Origin: Moringa oleifera
Lineage: Eukaryota > Streptophyta > Magnoliopsida > Brassicales > Moringaceae
Reading direction: 5' to 3'
DNA: 64,000 nt
Assembly (NCBI GenBank): GCA_021397835.1
Contig: JAJFZO010000034.1
Location: 8,633,501 to 8,697,500 of the forward strand
Shown piece by piece: positions 50,330 to 62,139 of the stretch. The position numbers and the translations under genes were made by a program. The notes under the pieces were generated by a model. The model did no database searches. It had not been told where the DNA came from and worked only from the letters and a program-made list of their open reading frames with translations. Numbering within the stretch: the first letter of the stretch is position 1; the number at the start of each line of letters is the position of its first letter.

Positions 50330-51100
50330 CATTTAATAGAAAAGACGTAGAACCCTAGCCATGAAGCCACCCATCTTATATCATTTTCCTTCAAGGCAAA
50401 GCGAATAACAAACCACTCACGCATGGTAATGTTCTAATTTGTTTGAATCTTCACGATCTCCCGAAGTGTATGAAAAGGGTCCATTAGTATACTCAATGAG
50501 AAATCTAGATGTGATTTGAGCCACACATTAATAACTAACGCACTTATGATCCTACCCTTACTTATCGTTTTAATATGGTTTAAAGAATTTATGATCTTAG
50601 CAAAAATTGATGGAGCTAAGTTTCCTCCTCTTATGAGGAAACATATAAAGGGAACCATATGAATGCTTGCTACCTTGGGGTTTTTAGGGCATACGATAAA
50701 GCCATGGAATGCAAGGGCAAATCTTAACAGGTTTCATCTTAACAGGTTTCATTCTTCACCTTCACGTTGATGAATTAATCGTTCTAAAAATCAAAAAGGG
50801 ATGCTCAGACTATCTCTTTTTGTTCCTCTAATGTCCAAGATTGTCTGTTCATTTATGCTCAATATTTCAACCACTATCATGATTATTTGCTTAAGTTTTT
50901 TAATCTTACTATATATCCCAAAAGATTGTGCACTATTAACCCCCGAAGTACTTTGCTTTCCTCGAGAGTTGGTAATAGATCCATATTATTGAAAAGAAAG
51001 TAGTTATCAGAAGGGTCCTAGAAACTAACAACTACCCTAAGCAAGGGTTCTTTAATTTGAATATGCAAAAATTTGCAAAGAAGCCAAATTGTTCTTCAAA
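50330..51100 (-). pseudogene. Element B ORF1 (DUF7745-like) pseudogene
   Basis: Upstream of gag, broken - strand frames carry a pattern known from the extra first ORF of Ogre/Tat elements. About 51060-50960 reads EPLLRVVVSF, then a stop in place of Trp, then DPSDNYFLFNNMDLLPTLEES, split here only by that stop; the 'PTLEE' box is the signature. About 50720-50540 reads LALHSMAL-type sequence, then PKVASIHMVPFICFLIRGG and, further on, VINVWLKSHLDFS, matching the later part of the same domain. The function of ORF1 is unknown in the family. A duplicated 'cttaacaggtttcat' lies nearby (50726 and 50739). The domain name is by memory; the ORF-before-gag placement is seen directly. Confidence 0.65.
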
Positions 51101-52009
51101 CTTGACCTTACCACGAGTACTACTATCATCCCAAAATTGATGAAGAATCAATAAGTCATCCCCTTTGACATTTAGAAAAACAATTTCTTTTAAGTTTGTA
51201 CAAAAACCTAAAGTAAAGCATCATCAAATGTCCTCTACTTTTCCTCAAACTATTTTTTAGACTTAGGAATAGGTCATGATAACCACATCCAGGTTATGGA
51301 TGTTAGTTTAGGATGTATTCATGTTCAAAGTTCCAATTCGAATAGGAGAAGTCCATAGAAATTTCTAATGCCTAATGCATGATGATGCATGGGAATAACA
51401 TCATAGGATAGGCTAACATACATAATAGTTAAATTTTATCCTTCTAACTAGGGTTCATGTCTCATAAGAGGTGTTTCTATGGCTGAGCTTTTCTAAATCT
51501 GACCTTTCTAAAGATTAACATAAGGGGTACAATTGGTGGCTTGACTCAAAATAGGGTCTTACTAGGTTTTCAAGCTTTCTAAAGGCTCCCAAATCATTCC
51601 TAAATGCTGGTTAAGCAAGAAAGGTACCCCTAGCCTGTAACCACCTACATGAGGGTATTGAGAAGCAAACTTTCCCTTAGTGATGAAAATAGACACAAGG
51701 TTTGACCTGAGTGGGGTGAGCCACATTATGTAAGGAGACTAGAATCCCTCAAACACTAGCTCTCACACCCTTCCTAATAGGAAAATTGCCTCAAGGACCT
51801 AGCTTAGGTATAAAGCTAATGCAATGCATGTCTATGATGTGTGTGTTAGTTTTTTATGTTTTAAAAGCATATGGAATAAATGAAACAAAACATGTAAAAA
51901 CACAAGGGATTCTAGCTCAAAATTTTGGATTTTCACTCAGTTAAATTTTTTTTTTTTTTTTTGTTTTAACTTTGGCCCAACTCTATGAAACAAAAAATTC
52001 TAGGTTCAA
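51101..52009. other. Leader of element B
   Basis: Between ORF1 and the primer-binding site. No coding domain recognised. A run of about twenty T (A on the element strand) lies at 51946-51962. Confidence 0.5.
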
Positions 52010-52029
52010 GTTCCCGATAGAATCACCCA
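52010..52029 (-). promoter_or_regulatory. Candidate primer-binding site
   Basis: On the - strand the sequence TGGGTGATTCTATCGGGAAC lies just inside the LTR end. It resembles, with several changes, the 'TGGCGACTCTGCTGGGGA'-type site of Ogre/Tat elements, which pairs with an arginine tRNA 3' end. It fixes the inner end of the 5' LTR near 52034. Confidence 0.6.
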
Positions 52030-53241
52030 AGTATCACAACGGGGCCCTAAATGCAAGTCAAAGCCAAAAAGGGACACTCCACTTTCCCATCACGAGAAAA
52101 TGTTGGAGAATTAGTCTCTTCTAAAAAAAAGGGGTGAATCTTGAAATCCATTTTCATTGGCTTATAAAAAAAATCAAGAAAAGAATAGAATTTACCACCA
52201 GTCTTTTTTATGGTGTAATCGACCACCAAAAATTTTTATACTTGATCTCTAAATCTTTTTTTCACAAAAACCAGATGAAAGAAAGGCAAAAGAAGAGTTT
52301 TGGCACTGTTTAAACCTTAATGAGAAAATTGGATCTGAGAGTTAATCATGTATAAAAAAACACTAACACTCTCACTACGCTTAAGCTAGTTGAAATGAAA
52401 AAATATTCAATCAGATGGTGAAAATGATTTAAGCTTAATTCCCGTTCAAAGGATAATATAATTACAGAAAAAAATCCTTTATAGAAGAGTGCATGAATGA
52501 TGAAAGCTTGGTTTCCAAGATTGTTTTGTTTAGGACCCCAAAGACTAGCTTTCACTGAACTTCTAAGTCTTAGAGGAAATGCAAATAAAGAATTTTGGTT
52601 TTTGAAATTTTCAAGAAGTCTACAAGATGATTTATTTTGAGTAAGGATTAGGAAAAGACCCCAACACCAGCTCCCATCCCTTCAAGATAAAATGGCTTTA
52701 TTTAAAACTCCATAGGAGGTTTGTCCCTTGCTTCACTTTGTTCTTAAATTCACTTATGCAGAAGGAATGGATATACAATGCCAAAAACAATAAAAAAAGC
52801 ATGCGTGGTAGCAATAACATGCCAAGAACACATGACAGTAATAAAAACACATCAAGAAAACATGAAAACGATATTGGCATTTCATGTATTCATATATATT
52901 TAGAGTGTTTATAGTAAAAAAACATAGGGTGACAAGGTTTACTAGTTAATACAACTTAATGACCTGTTGACCCTTACTAAAAACAAAGGCCTTACACTCT
53001 TGAATAGGTGTCAAGCTTGCCAAGAAAATGAAAATTTTTCTTTCTTGGAAAAGAAAGAAACTTTAGTCTAGAATTTTCAAAACTCTCTCTCTTTCTCTTA
53101 TTACTAATGAATCACGAAGGATTCTCTCCTTGGCATAGTATCTCAAGTGCAGTCATAAAAGACTAGTTTCTCTTTTTCTTGCTTTTTTCTTTCCTTCTTT
53201 TTCTTTTTAATCTTCCATCCCTTCTTGCTTCGACCAAAGGA

Positions 53242-53252
53242 GTATTTATAGG
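53242..53252 (-). promoter_or_regulatory. LTR TATA box
   Basis: CCTATAAATAC on the - strand, 1.2 kb before the primer-binding site and followed by a purine-rich leader, is a good RNA polymerase II TATA box for element B. Confidence 0.6.
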
Positions 53253-54029
53253 TGTGGCCTTAGTAAAAATGGCGGCGCATACCATGGCTCTAAGATGTGT
53301 AGGTACTCAGTTCTTATATCATATGCCTTTTTCTTGAATTTGGAACCTTCTAGACAAATTTTGAAAGGCTGCTAACTTTTTAAGGATGAACATTTTGTGC
53401 CCACTGTTCATGATTTAATGCATTCTAGGATTCTTGAGTTTGGGATTTTACTATTTTGAAAGACCCGATACATGATTACTCCATGTTGACTTTATTGACC
53501 AACCCAACATATGAATGGGAGTTTATCCCAAAATCTTGTTGAATGATCCAATGTATAATCAAGAGTTTGACCCATGTTTAAGGAAAGCCCAAGTCATCCC
53601 AATCAGTTATCGAACCAGATAGAGGTCGGGTGTACATCTCTAATGCCTTGTCAGCATTCCATTAAGTTATTTTTGAAAAGTATTTTCTAACACATTTATT
53701 TCTTAAGTGCCAACTCATGATTAGCTTCGGCCTGGGAGTGTAAAACAATCACACATTTAGTGTGTTTCTCTTTCGTTTTCCTAACCAACTTGTTGTTTCA
53801 TTTAAAATCAATTCAAAAAAAATATCTCTTGGCCTTTCCTTTGATTTCTCTGCAGCCAAATCTTTCAACTTCTTTTCAACACACTAGAGCTCTAAGCTTC
53901 CATCTACTTCATGATTCTTCCCTTTAGGTGAGTTCTCTCATATTTCTTCTTTATCTCTTCTTTTAAGATCATAGCCGAAAATATAGAAATCCTTTTGTCT
54001 ACATAGTTGATGACCTAAATTGGGTCCAT

Positions 54030-56005
54030 CCTTAAATATGTAATGCTAGAAGTTCCTTCTGCCACCAATTGACCATGGACCTATTGCGATTACTGGGTAA
54101 TGTTGTTTGAGGACTGCCTCAAAGAAGGTTAGGACCTACCACCCTTTCAATAGAAATGTGTGCCAATAATTTAAGATTTCTTTCTCCGAGCTTACGCCCA
54201 ACTCTTGGCACTGTGTGTTGACTTTTGCTTCCAAAATAATGTCTACAAATTATAAAGATCTTTTTGTACAAAAAAATTTAAATTAAAAGCCAATATGGAC
54301 AAAAAAAAATTATGAGTTCAAATTCTATTAAAGGCTGGGCCGAAATATATTTTTGGCCTTCATCGCCTAGAATACCCACACACCTTAACACATGGTCCGA
54401 ACTATCTAGGAAAGTTTATGATATGAAAATCCATCCTGACCATAAATTAATCTTCCAAGCCCTTTGTGATCAGAAGGGGATATTTAGTTTTAAAGACCAC
54501 TTAAATAGTGACAGGATGTTAGTAGTTAGGGTAACTAGATCTTGGTATAAAAACTTTAGGTCAGATAAAACCATTAGGTCAGACGATGAAGCCTCGAGCT
54601 TGAGTACTAAGGAGGAACCTAACACATGCCTACTAGAAAACCAAAAATTGAGAACGTTGAATTCGAAGCCACCCTTATTGCTGTTATCGAAGAAGGCATC
54701 AACCTCGACGAGGGGCATGTAGTCACTCCACTTTCATAAAGTCCTACACCTGAAGAGGGTTTTCTCGATGAGGCCCCCAACGCACTGTTCCTCGTCTATT
54801 CACAGTATGTAGTGATTGGGCCCAATGCACCATTCTTTTAGTGATTAACAATTAACTATGGGAGGCGATGGACATGGCCTTAGGCCAGTATGTCACAAGT
54901 GGTAACTTAACCCTTAGAGCTGTTGCCAAGTCACAATAAAAGGACTAGTCCTTTTGCACTGCCTCAAAAAGAAAAATGATCAATGCTAGATCAAAAAATG
55001 AAGCTTTTGCCATGAAAAAGGAAAGATAGTGGCTACTGTTTCCTTAGCTATTAAAAAGAAAAATGGAGAAAAGAAAGGTATCTAAGGGACCAAGGCTTAA
55101 TGGATGCCTTAGAAATGCCCTTAGGTGAACTAACGCTATTCCCTTCTGTAGGAAAATTTCCTACTAGAATGGAATATTCCAGCAGAAGGCTCTATAAATG
55201 CATCCAGTTGAGCCTAGAAGTGGTTAATGAAGTTGGTTCTCCCTTAAGATATGAGGTAGCTAGAGAGGGACGGCAATGATGTTTTTTTGGATTACACCAT
55301 GGTATGCTTCGAGAAGGTAAGGATATCTTCCTTTTACTCTTTGTTTTTTTGTGGAAAATAACTATTGATTTTTTTGCTTAAGTTTTCTGTTCACTTACTG
55401 TTCGCCCGGAGGATAGCTATACATGTTAACAAATATAACCATACAAGCATTGACCTTTGACACTTTGTGAAAGCGACCGAAGTCATCAACGAGTCATCTA
55501 CTACTAATGCCATCAATAAGGTGCACGACTATGCTACTGAGATTGAAAGGACCAATAGTCTTCTAATTAAGGCAAAAGCAAATGTTGAGGCCAAGATAAG
55601 CCATGCCAAAAATAAGCTTATCTTTTAGCACTCAAAAAAGATGAGGGTAACTTGAGAAAAAACTTAATCTTATGCAAAGGATGAATTTTGCATTATTGAA
55701 GGATACAGAGCCAAGATCGGGGAGCAAGCCTCTAGGCTCTACTAGACCATCAAGAGAAAGACAGTGCATGAGATTCAAGATTAGTACTCTAACTTAGATC
55801 TACCTTAGGTGTAGGTGGCTCTTCCAACTGAAACTTCATCAATACTTTTTGAAGATTTAAAGGTCTCCCTCGACAATCTTAAGGGAATGGAGAGGTCGAC
55901 TGAAGAGGGGACATCAGGTATGTCTCTTGAAAACCAACCTCAAGCTGCATCATCGGTTCCTAATGTTGCTAAGATTACGACCTCTTGGCTTTCCCCTTTC
56001 GATTA
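54030..56005 (+). pseudogene. Antisense ORF, PF04195-like 'gypsy-type transposon' protein
   Basis: Broken + strand frames, antisense to element B. About 54084-54130 reads DYWVMLFEDCLKEG; about 54173-54235 reads FKISFSELTPNSWHCVLTFASKI (with a change of frame before it); then an open stretch 54312-54722 starts MSSNSIKGWAEIYFWPSS. The 'L-x-P-N-S-W' and 'S-x-K-G-W' boxes match the plant family called Transposase_28 / putative gypsy-type transposon. A Lys/Glu/Ala-rich coiled-coil-like part follows (55470-55760, e.g. EIERTNSLLIKAKANVEAK) and an acidic tail to 56004. Such proteins are known as extra antisense ORFs in some Tat elements; function unknown. Stops and frameshifts break it. Confidence 0.65.
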
Positions 56006-56586
56006 ATGAAGTTTACATTTTGTAGAAATCCAAGTCTTCAGAAATAGTTGAGATAATGATCACTGCCTTAAGAGCCTTGAAAAGTACTTTGAATTAATTC
56101 TAAATGAACAACACCAGAGCTAGTTGAATAGTACATGATATGAACTCAACTTTCAATTTATCAAAGTCATTAATCTTGCTATCAACACTTAAGCTAATGT
56201 GGACAAATCAACTTCAAATTTCCCAAGACATTACCTCTAATGCAAACTCTTGAATTGATGTGAATAGATTATCTTCAAATTTCCAAGCCATTAACCTCAA
56301 TGTGCCTTTTAGGCCAAAAAATAAAACTAAACTCTAATTTCATTATGGGCCTTTCCTTTAACCTAATGGGTTTTCCTAAGTTATTCTTACGCCAAAAACT
56401 AGATAAGCTATTGTGAATCAAGTCCTAATGAGTCATCAAGGATCCGTGTTGAGGACTCCCAACCACGTACTTGATAGAAGAAACATGACAGAGTTTAAAA
56501 AGCTCCAGTACATCCTGATGTACTTTCCAAACAAACTAAATAAAGAAAAGAAGTTCTAGGAGCAAAATTAGGTGTGTCAACAAGTA

Positions 56587-56598
56587 CCCCTCTTTGTT
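56587..56598 (-). promoter_or_regulatory. Candidate polypurine tract
   Basis: AACAAAGAGGGG on the - strand, four bases before TGTTGACACACC. A purine tract at this place primes plus-strand DNA synthesis and marks the start of a 3' LTR. Its presence here means the sequence to its right is the 3' end of an element, not a neutral flank. Confidence 0.6.
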
Positions 56599-56748
56599 AA
56601 ATGCTCTGAGTCATCAAAGTTTAAACAAAAACTTCAAGAAACTAATTTTGCTCTATAATGAATATTCCAAGAGAGATTTATTATTTTTATTTTTACTATA
56701 TATATTCTAAATATCATGACTTGGGGTGTTCATCTGAAGATCATGAAG

Positions 56749-56970
56749 GCGACTTCCATGCCTTGTGTTTTGTCAAGATCGCGTGATGCAAGCTCAACTC
56801 ACCTTTGGATGCCTTCCCTTATACAATGATTATGGCATCAACGAGGAGCTATGATGTTAATCTTGATGACTTCCACATGGTGTCTTCTTAAAACCAATGC
56901 AATGGTTATAATATTAGAATCTATTTTTGGATGCCCTTCATGATATGTTGAATATGGCATTGATGAGGAT
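56749..56970 (-). repeat. Conserved 3'-UTR block (copy 2 of 2)
   Basis: Same block as 41108-41346, with two founder units at 56808 and 56930 but no 53-bp array. It is placed as a 3' UTR should be: about 150 bp before the purine tract and LTR start. Confidence 0.8.
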
Positions 56971-59340
56971 GTTCATTGGCTAGACGCTTGAGCAACACTC
57001 TAACTCATGGCTTAGCTTGCCTATGCTGTGTTGCAGGATGCTAGGTTTTATTCCCATGCCATCCTTGCCTAAATCACATGGTTGTACTAGCATGCTTGTT
57101 AGGCACATGTTTGACGGACATATATACTTAGGGCTTGTGTACACAGCGATCATGTTCTTATATTTTATTTTCCTAATTGCTACCAACTTCATGGCCTACT
57201 AATTGAACATGATCACTATCATTAACAATCATCATTGCCCTATGATATTGTTGGCCAGTCGTACACCACCAGCTGTAGGATCAACAAGGCATGCTGCTAC
57301 GTCCATGCCTTGTGTTTATTAGGTTGTCCTAGCCTAGTGCTTATCCATGGGCATTAGTGGGACAAGCATCCATGGCTCTTACCGAGCGCCCAACAAGTAA
57401 GTAAGTACCTTCTTCTAAAGAGTCTTAAACAAAAAATCACTTCAAGAAGGTGATAATGTCACCCATGTATGCCAAAACAAAAGACCATTATTAGTCACAC
57501 AAATGGGCAGTCACAACACCAAAAAAGTTATAAGCTGATGAGTAAAATGCCTATTATCTTGCAGGCTATCAAGCACTACCACACCAAGATCACTAAGCAT
57601 TAAAGATTTTAAGAGAGAGGGATGAGTTTTTGATAAGATAAGGCATTGATGTGACCCTAGCAGTTAGAGTGTCATTAGATGCTGGAGTACAGTATGCGAC
57701 TCATTCGACGTCTAACAATCAAGCATCATTGATAGCACTACATAAAGGGTCTGCCTTAGCATGCCAATACTGTGCTCATTTTAAGTAGCCTTGGTTAGCC
57801 TCTTATTCCATGGAATGAGGTCACAAAGTGCTATTGCTAGCTCACTAGGCACACACCCAAGGGATATACTGACTTGGGGCTTGATTTCATTATACACTCT
57901 TAGCTTGGATCATGCGTGCTGAAGCATGTTAGGCTTTGGGCCTTTATCATGCTCACTGAAGGTAGCCTTGACTAGCCTTTTGTGCAATGGGATAACACTA
58001 CGCAATTCATAGCACGTCATTAACTTAGCTTGTTTTCACAACATGTCATTAGCTGGGCCTTAGGCCCTTCTTGACTTAAGGCTTGATTTCACAGCACGTC
58101 ATTAGCTTGGCATATGCACTGTGCTACAACATGTTGGGCTATGCACCCATGTCATATTAGCTCAAGGCAACATTAGCTAGCCTTTTATGCCAAGGGAAGA
58201 AGTCATGCGGAGCTTGTGAAATACTCTTTAAACACGTGCTCAAGAGATCCATTAACTTGAGGCACATTTACATTGCACGCTTTCAGACCCATATTTCCTT
58301 TCTTTTATTATTGCCCACTTTAGGGGCTACTGATTAGACACACTATCCATCATTGGTTATCATTGTCGCTTAATGGTATTACTTATCGATCGCACATAAA
58401 CTTTTATACAAAAGAGATAGTAAGCTGTCAAACCCTTGCCATGTGCACTCTAGGTTGCCTAAGTTTAGTGCTTATCCTTAGGGTGTGGGGGGATAAGAAC
58501 ATGTGGCTCTTACTGGATGCCTATTAGTAGGTAACCATCTCTCGACCCAAAAGGTCTTATATGAAAAATCAATTATGTAGCAGGAAACATCATGCATGTC
58601 TACCGACATGCATGACCAAATCACCACTCTTATGTCACATTTACAAATGGGCAACAAAAGTACCTAAATCAGTTGCATGCTTATAAGCTTAGAGCTTATT
58701 GATTAAGTAAGCCATTAAGTGTCATGGTACTTTAATCGTTAAGTGTAAAATTTTTCAAAAGTGAGGGACAAGATAACAAGGACAAGTTTTTGATACAAAA
58801 GGACATCAATGTGGCCTTAATAGTTAAGGCATCACACTATTTTTGAGTGAAGCGCGTGGCTCATTTGAAGCTAATAGCATAGGTTCATGTCACTAATCAT
58901 GCTGCATAAAAAGTTTGTTTAGGTACACACATGCCGTGGTTACTCGAGATAGCCTTGGCTAACCTCTTATGTCAAGGGAAGTGGTCACATGGTGTCGTCG
59001 CATGCTCGTTCAGCACATGCCTGTGGGACACACTAACATGGGGCTCACTCGAGGCAGCCTTAGCTAGCCTCCCATGCCAAAGGAAGAGGTAATGTGGTGC
59101 TCGTGGCATACTCACTAGACACATACCAACTTGGGGCTTGCTTATGGTGTACACTCAAGGAAGTCTTAGCTAGCCTCCTATGCTAGAGGAACACGCTACT
59201 AAAGGAGGATGCTACGCAATGCTCATGGCATGCTTTTTGGGCACATGCTTGAAAGACACATTGATTTAAGGCTTACTTATGTCTTGCACTCTTAGGCCAT
59301 GTTTTATTTCCCATAAATCGTTATAAGATGTTAATTTCAT
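56971..59340. repeat. ~1.13-1.16-kb duplication with nested ~105-bp units
   Basis: Two diverged copies (about 57200-58320 and 58330-59330) share anchors: 'tagtgcttatcc' at 57335 and 58466, 'agtttttgata' at 57625 and 58784, and 'agccttgg.ta.cctcttat' at 57787 and 58951, spacing 1131-1164 bp. Each ends in smaller units of the type 'agccttagctagcctc.tatgccaagggaagaggtcacatggtgctcgtggcatgctca', clearest at 58951, 59056 and 59161 (period 105 bp) and looser at 57787, 57965 and 58165. No coding domain is seen. By position it could be the hypervariable 3' UTR of a second element of the B family. Confidence 0.65.
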
Positions 59341-59414
59341 AACATGAGTGTACTGAGATTGTTACTTTGGTAAGTTTTTGCTATTTCTAGTAAAAAAATT
59401 TTTGTTATCTTTTA

Positions 59415-61530
59415 TAAGGTAGTGATAATGCAACTTTCACAGCACACTCTCCTGCCACTGAAGGCCAAGATTCTCAGGAGCACATGAATGTAAGTGAGGT
59501 TAAGGGTGTCAAAGAGGCACACGAGGAGATTAATGTGGTAGCTATCCTTATTAGGGTAACTGAGATGGTCATTATGGCAAATGATACAAGAAATAGTAGT
59601 AGTATTGAGGCTATCTATCATAATGACTTAAATTGAGTTGTAGAGCCACTAACTGTCATAGTTGAGGAAGTGAGGGATGAGGGTCGAGCCGTTAAGGCTA
59701 GAAGAAAGAGTGCGGCAGGTCTAATAATCATTCAAGTTGGGGAATATAATATGGTGCCACTTTCTAGGACTCATAAGCGATCTAAATAACTGTGTAGCCC
59801 TTATGTTAACCCTATTAGGAAAAAAATATGCTAAGTCTGACCAAATGATCGATTCGAAGCTACAGTTGGATGAAGATATATGTAACAAATACGAAATGTT
59901 TATGAAAGGACCATCAATGTCATAGTGAGTAAACTTATGTATATATTTTTTAAATATCATGTTTTTTATCAGTATCATATAAATAACGAATTAACTTCTA
60001 TAATGTACTCGCAATGTACATATTGGTTTGTCAGTGTTAATTGGTTCCACACATTTGAGCTAATTGATTAGTGGATCGATGATTTGGTATGTCATCTTTA
60101 CAACAAATCATGTCTAATTTATCGAATTTGTGTTTAAGTGTATTATTTCACAACAAGTATTGTGATTTCATGTCGAGTTGTTCATCTTTATACGTATATT
60201 TTTGTATCAAGTATTATGATCTTATGAGCAGTTATTCATCTCTACATGCATATTTTTGTATCAAACATTGTAACTCGTGCCTAGATTATATTATTTCGTA
60301 TCAAGTATTATGATTTCATGACTAGTTATTTGTATTTACATGTATGCTTTTGTATCAAATATTGTGATTCATTTCTAGGTTATATCATTTCGTATTAAGT
60401 ATTATGATATCATGTTTAGTTATTCATCTTTACATGTATGCTTTTGTATCAAGTATTATGATTCGTGCCTACGTTATATCATTTCTTATCATTTATTGTG
60501 ATTTATACCTAGGTTATATCATTTGGTATCAAGTATTATGATCTTGTAACTAGTTATTCATCTTCACATGTATGCTTTTGTATCAAATATTGTGATTCAT
60601 GCCTATGTTATATCGTTTCGTATCAAGTTTTGTGATCCAGTGCCTAAGTTATATAATTTCACATCAAGTATTATGATTTCGCGTCTAGTTATTCATTTCT
60701 ATATGTAAACTTTGGTATCAAGTATTATGATTCGTGTCTACATTTATTATTTCATGATATTGTGCCTTAGTTTTATAGCATAGTTTTGTATACACGTTTT
60801 TTTTTTTTATGCATATAATGAGTACTAAGTAAATTTAGATACTGATAGTCTTTCAAGGAACTGAAAATGAGACACAAATAAAGGGGAAAATGGTCTCTCG
60901 AGTGTGTGCATGGTACCTTTTGTGATGGCTGTTCCCCATGGGACACTGTCAATAAGGTAAAAGGAATTATCTTAATTGCTTTAATAGCAATATTTCATCT
61001 TACTGACATATGATCAATTGTAATCGTTGGTTCCATGCAATATTAGTGGAGTGCATTAGCTTGTTGTCGTCATCGACATGTAGAAATTCAATTTGGGTAT
61101 CTATGACTCGTTTCGACACATGTACCAACAGAATTGCTGATCCAACAATAAAATTATTTTAGATTCATACTACGTAGTTTCTTGTCGAGTAGGAGTTACT
61201 TTAACGCCAAACCTAATGTCGTAACTCTTATAGTTCCATTGTCATGCACATTGCACCCAAAGTCTCAAGTCTCTTAGCAAAAAGCATTGTAAGTTTAGTG
61301 ATAGTAATTTATTTATATTTTTACTACTTTTAGTTTTCTTATAAATACCCATCACCATACATTTTTTGTTTTATAATGGTAATTGCGACCCTCATACGCT
61401 ATATATCATAGAGCATTTATTAGCTGGCAAGTCACTGAAATACACTGATACCCAAATGCTAAAAATTAGAAAGCACATGACCGTTTATGTATTTGCTAAC
61501 TTAATTGATGAGAAAGACGACTCACCATGA
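59415..61530 (+). pseudogene. MULE Ulp1-like cysteine protease pseudogene
   Basis: Exon-like parts on the + strand: an acidic Glu/Val-rich stretch (EGQDSQEHMNVSEVKGVKEA, about 59460), a basic stretch with RRKSAAGLII and, further on, LCSPYVNPIRKKYAK (59790-59835); then VNWFHTFELID, a stop, and WIDDL (about 60034-60085), as before the protease fold; a probable intron filled by a minisatellite (60100-60780); a segment with YDSFRHM (about 61102-61122); and the end NCDPHTLYIIEHLLAGKSLK (61381-61440), where the family reads DCG followed by a hydrophobic stretch and IEHLLAG. The catalytic Cys is kept (61384-61386); its neighbours Asp and Gly are changed to Asn and Asp. The frame ends at TGA 61528-61530. 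Known relatives resemble SUMO proteases. Frameshifts and stops disable it. Confidence 0.7.
60100..60770. repeat. Minisatellite of alternating 54- and 40-bp units
   Basis: The core 'gtatcaagtattatgatt' recurs at 60150, 60204, 60258, 60298, 60352, 60392, 60446, 60486, 60526, 60580, 60620, 60661 and 60715. Steps are 54, 54, 40, 54, 40, 54, 40, 40, 54, 40, 41 and 54 bp. Long units carry 'ctagttattcatctttacatgtatgctttt', short units 'gcctaggttatatcatttc'. The array sits in what appears to be an intron of the Ulp1-like gene. Confidence 0.85.
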
Positions 61531-62139
61531 GAGCTCAATTACGTACTATTTTTTACACAATTATTTTATATTATATATTTTTTTATGTATGTTTCATATA
61601 TAGAAAGCAATATCGAAATTAGGCCAATTTTATGTTTAAAACCAAGAAGAAACGAAATAGGAGTAATCATGATACGATTTTAACTAAAAGATGTTACGAA
61701 ACTAAGACACCATTCTCAATTTTCAATAAAGAATAAACAAGATGTCATGAAATTGGACAATATCATACGATTTCTGTCAAAAAAATCTTACAAAACTATT
61801 AGCAATCGTTATACGATTTTGTCAAAAGATGTCATAATTTGTGAGACTTTTTACTTTAAAGGAAGGGTTATCATCATATGATTTACTAATCTTATTACGA
61901 TTTTTCTTAACAATTGACGATTTATGGAAAACTCTCATGAAGTATACAGTTTCAATGTCAACATTGGTCTACTCTTACATGCATTACTTGTAACATTCTC
62001 AAATATATGATAAATCAACAATATCTAAAGGTAACAAATCAATAATGTGTTTCCCAATTATATAACAAATCAACAATATCAAATACATTGTATATCATAA
62101 GACAATGACATCTTTACCAATTAGAGATAAATAAAGGGT
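61531..62139. other. AT-rich spacer between convergent MULE genes
   Basis: No coding domain. Several stretches repeat 'atacgatttt..(g/t)tcaaaa(g/a)atgtca' (about 61671, 61766, 61813) and 'aaatcaacaatatc' (62010, 62066), so some local duplication is present. Confidence 0.45.

Larger units (their letters stand above)
41095..56582 (-). mobile_element. Tat/Ogre-like Ty3/gypsy retrotransposon B
   Basis: Read right to left: 5' LTR (56582-52034), primer-binding site (52029-52010), leader, ORF1 (about 51100-50330), coiled-coil-like stretch and gag (50250-47880), protease, RT, RNase H and integrase (47665-42870), and a long 3' UTR with tandem repeats (42870-41095). An extra ORF before gag, a YVDD-type RT, a very long LTR, an arginine-tRNA-like primer site and a repeat-bearing 3' UTR are hallmarks of the Tat lineage that includes Ogre. 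The 3' LTR is lost at the junction with gypsy A near 41090. The remaining length is about 15.5 kb. All genes are broken. Confidence 0.75.
52034..56582 (-). repeat. Candidate 5' LTR of element B (~4.5 kb)
   Basis: On the - strand the sequence starts TGTTGACACACC at 56582, directly after a purine-rich tract (AACAAAGAGGGG) as expected at an LTR start. It ends next to the primer-binding site near 52034; the terminal CA is not clean. A TATA box lies at 53252. An LTR of ~4.5 kb would suit the Ogre type. No second copy is in the window, so the length rests on the end motifs alone. An alternative start at about 53694 (TGTTAGAAAATAC on the - strand) would give a 1.66-kb LTR and place the antisense ORF outside it; that site lacks a purine tract. 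Confidence 0.5.
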
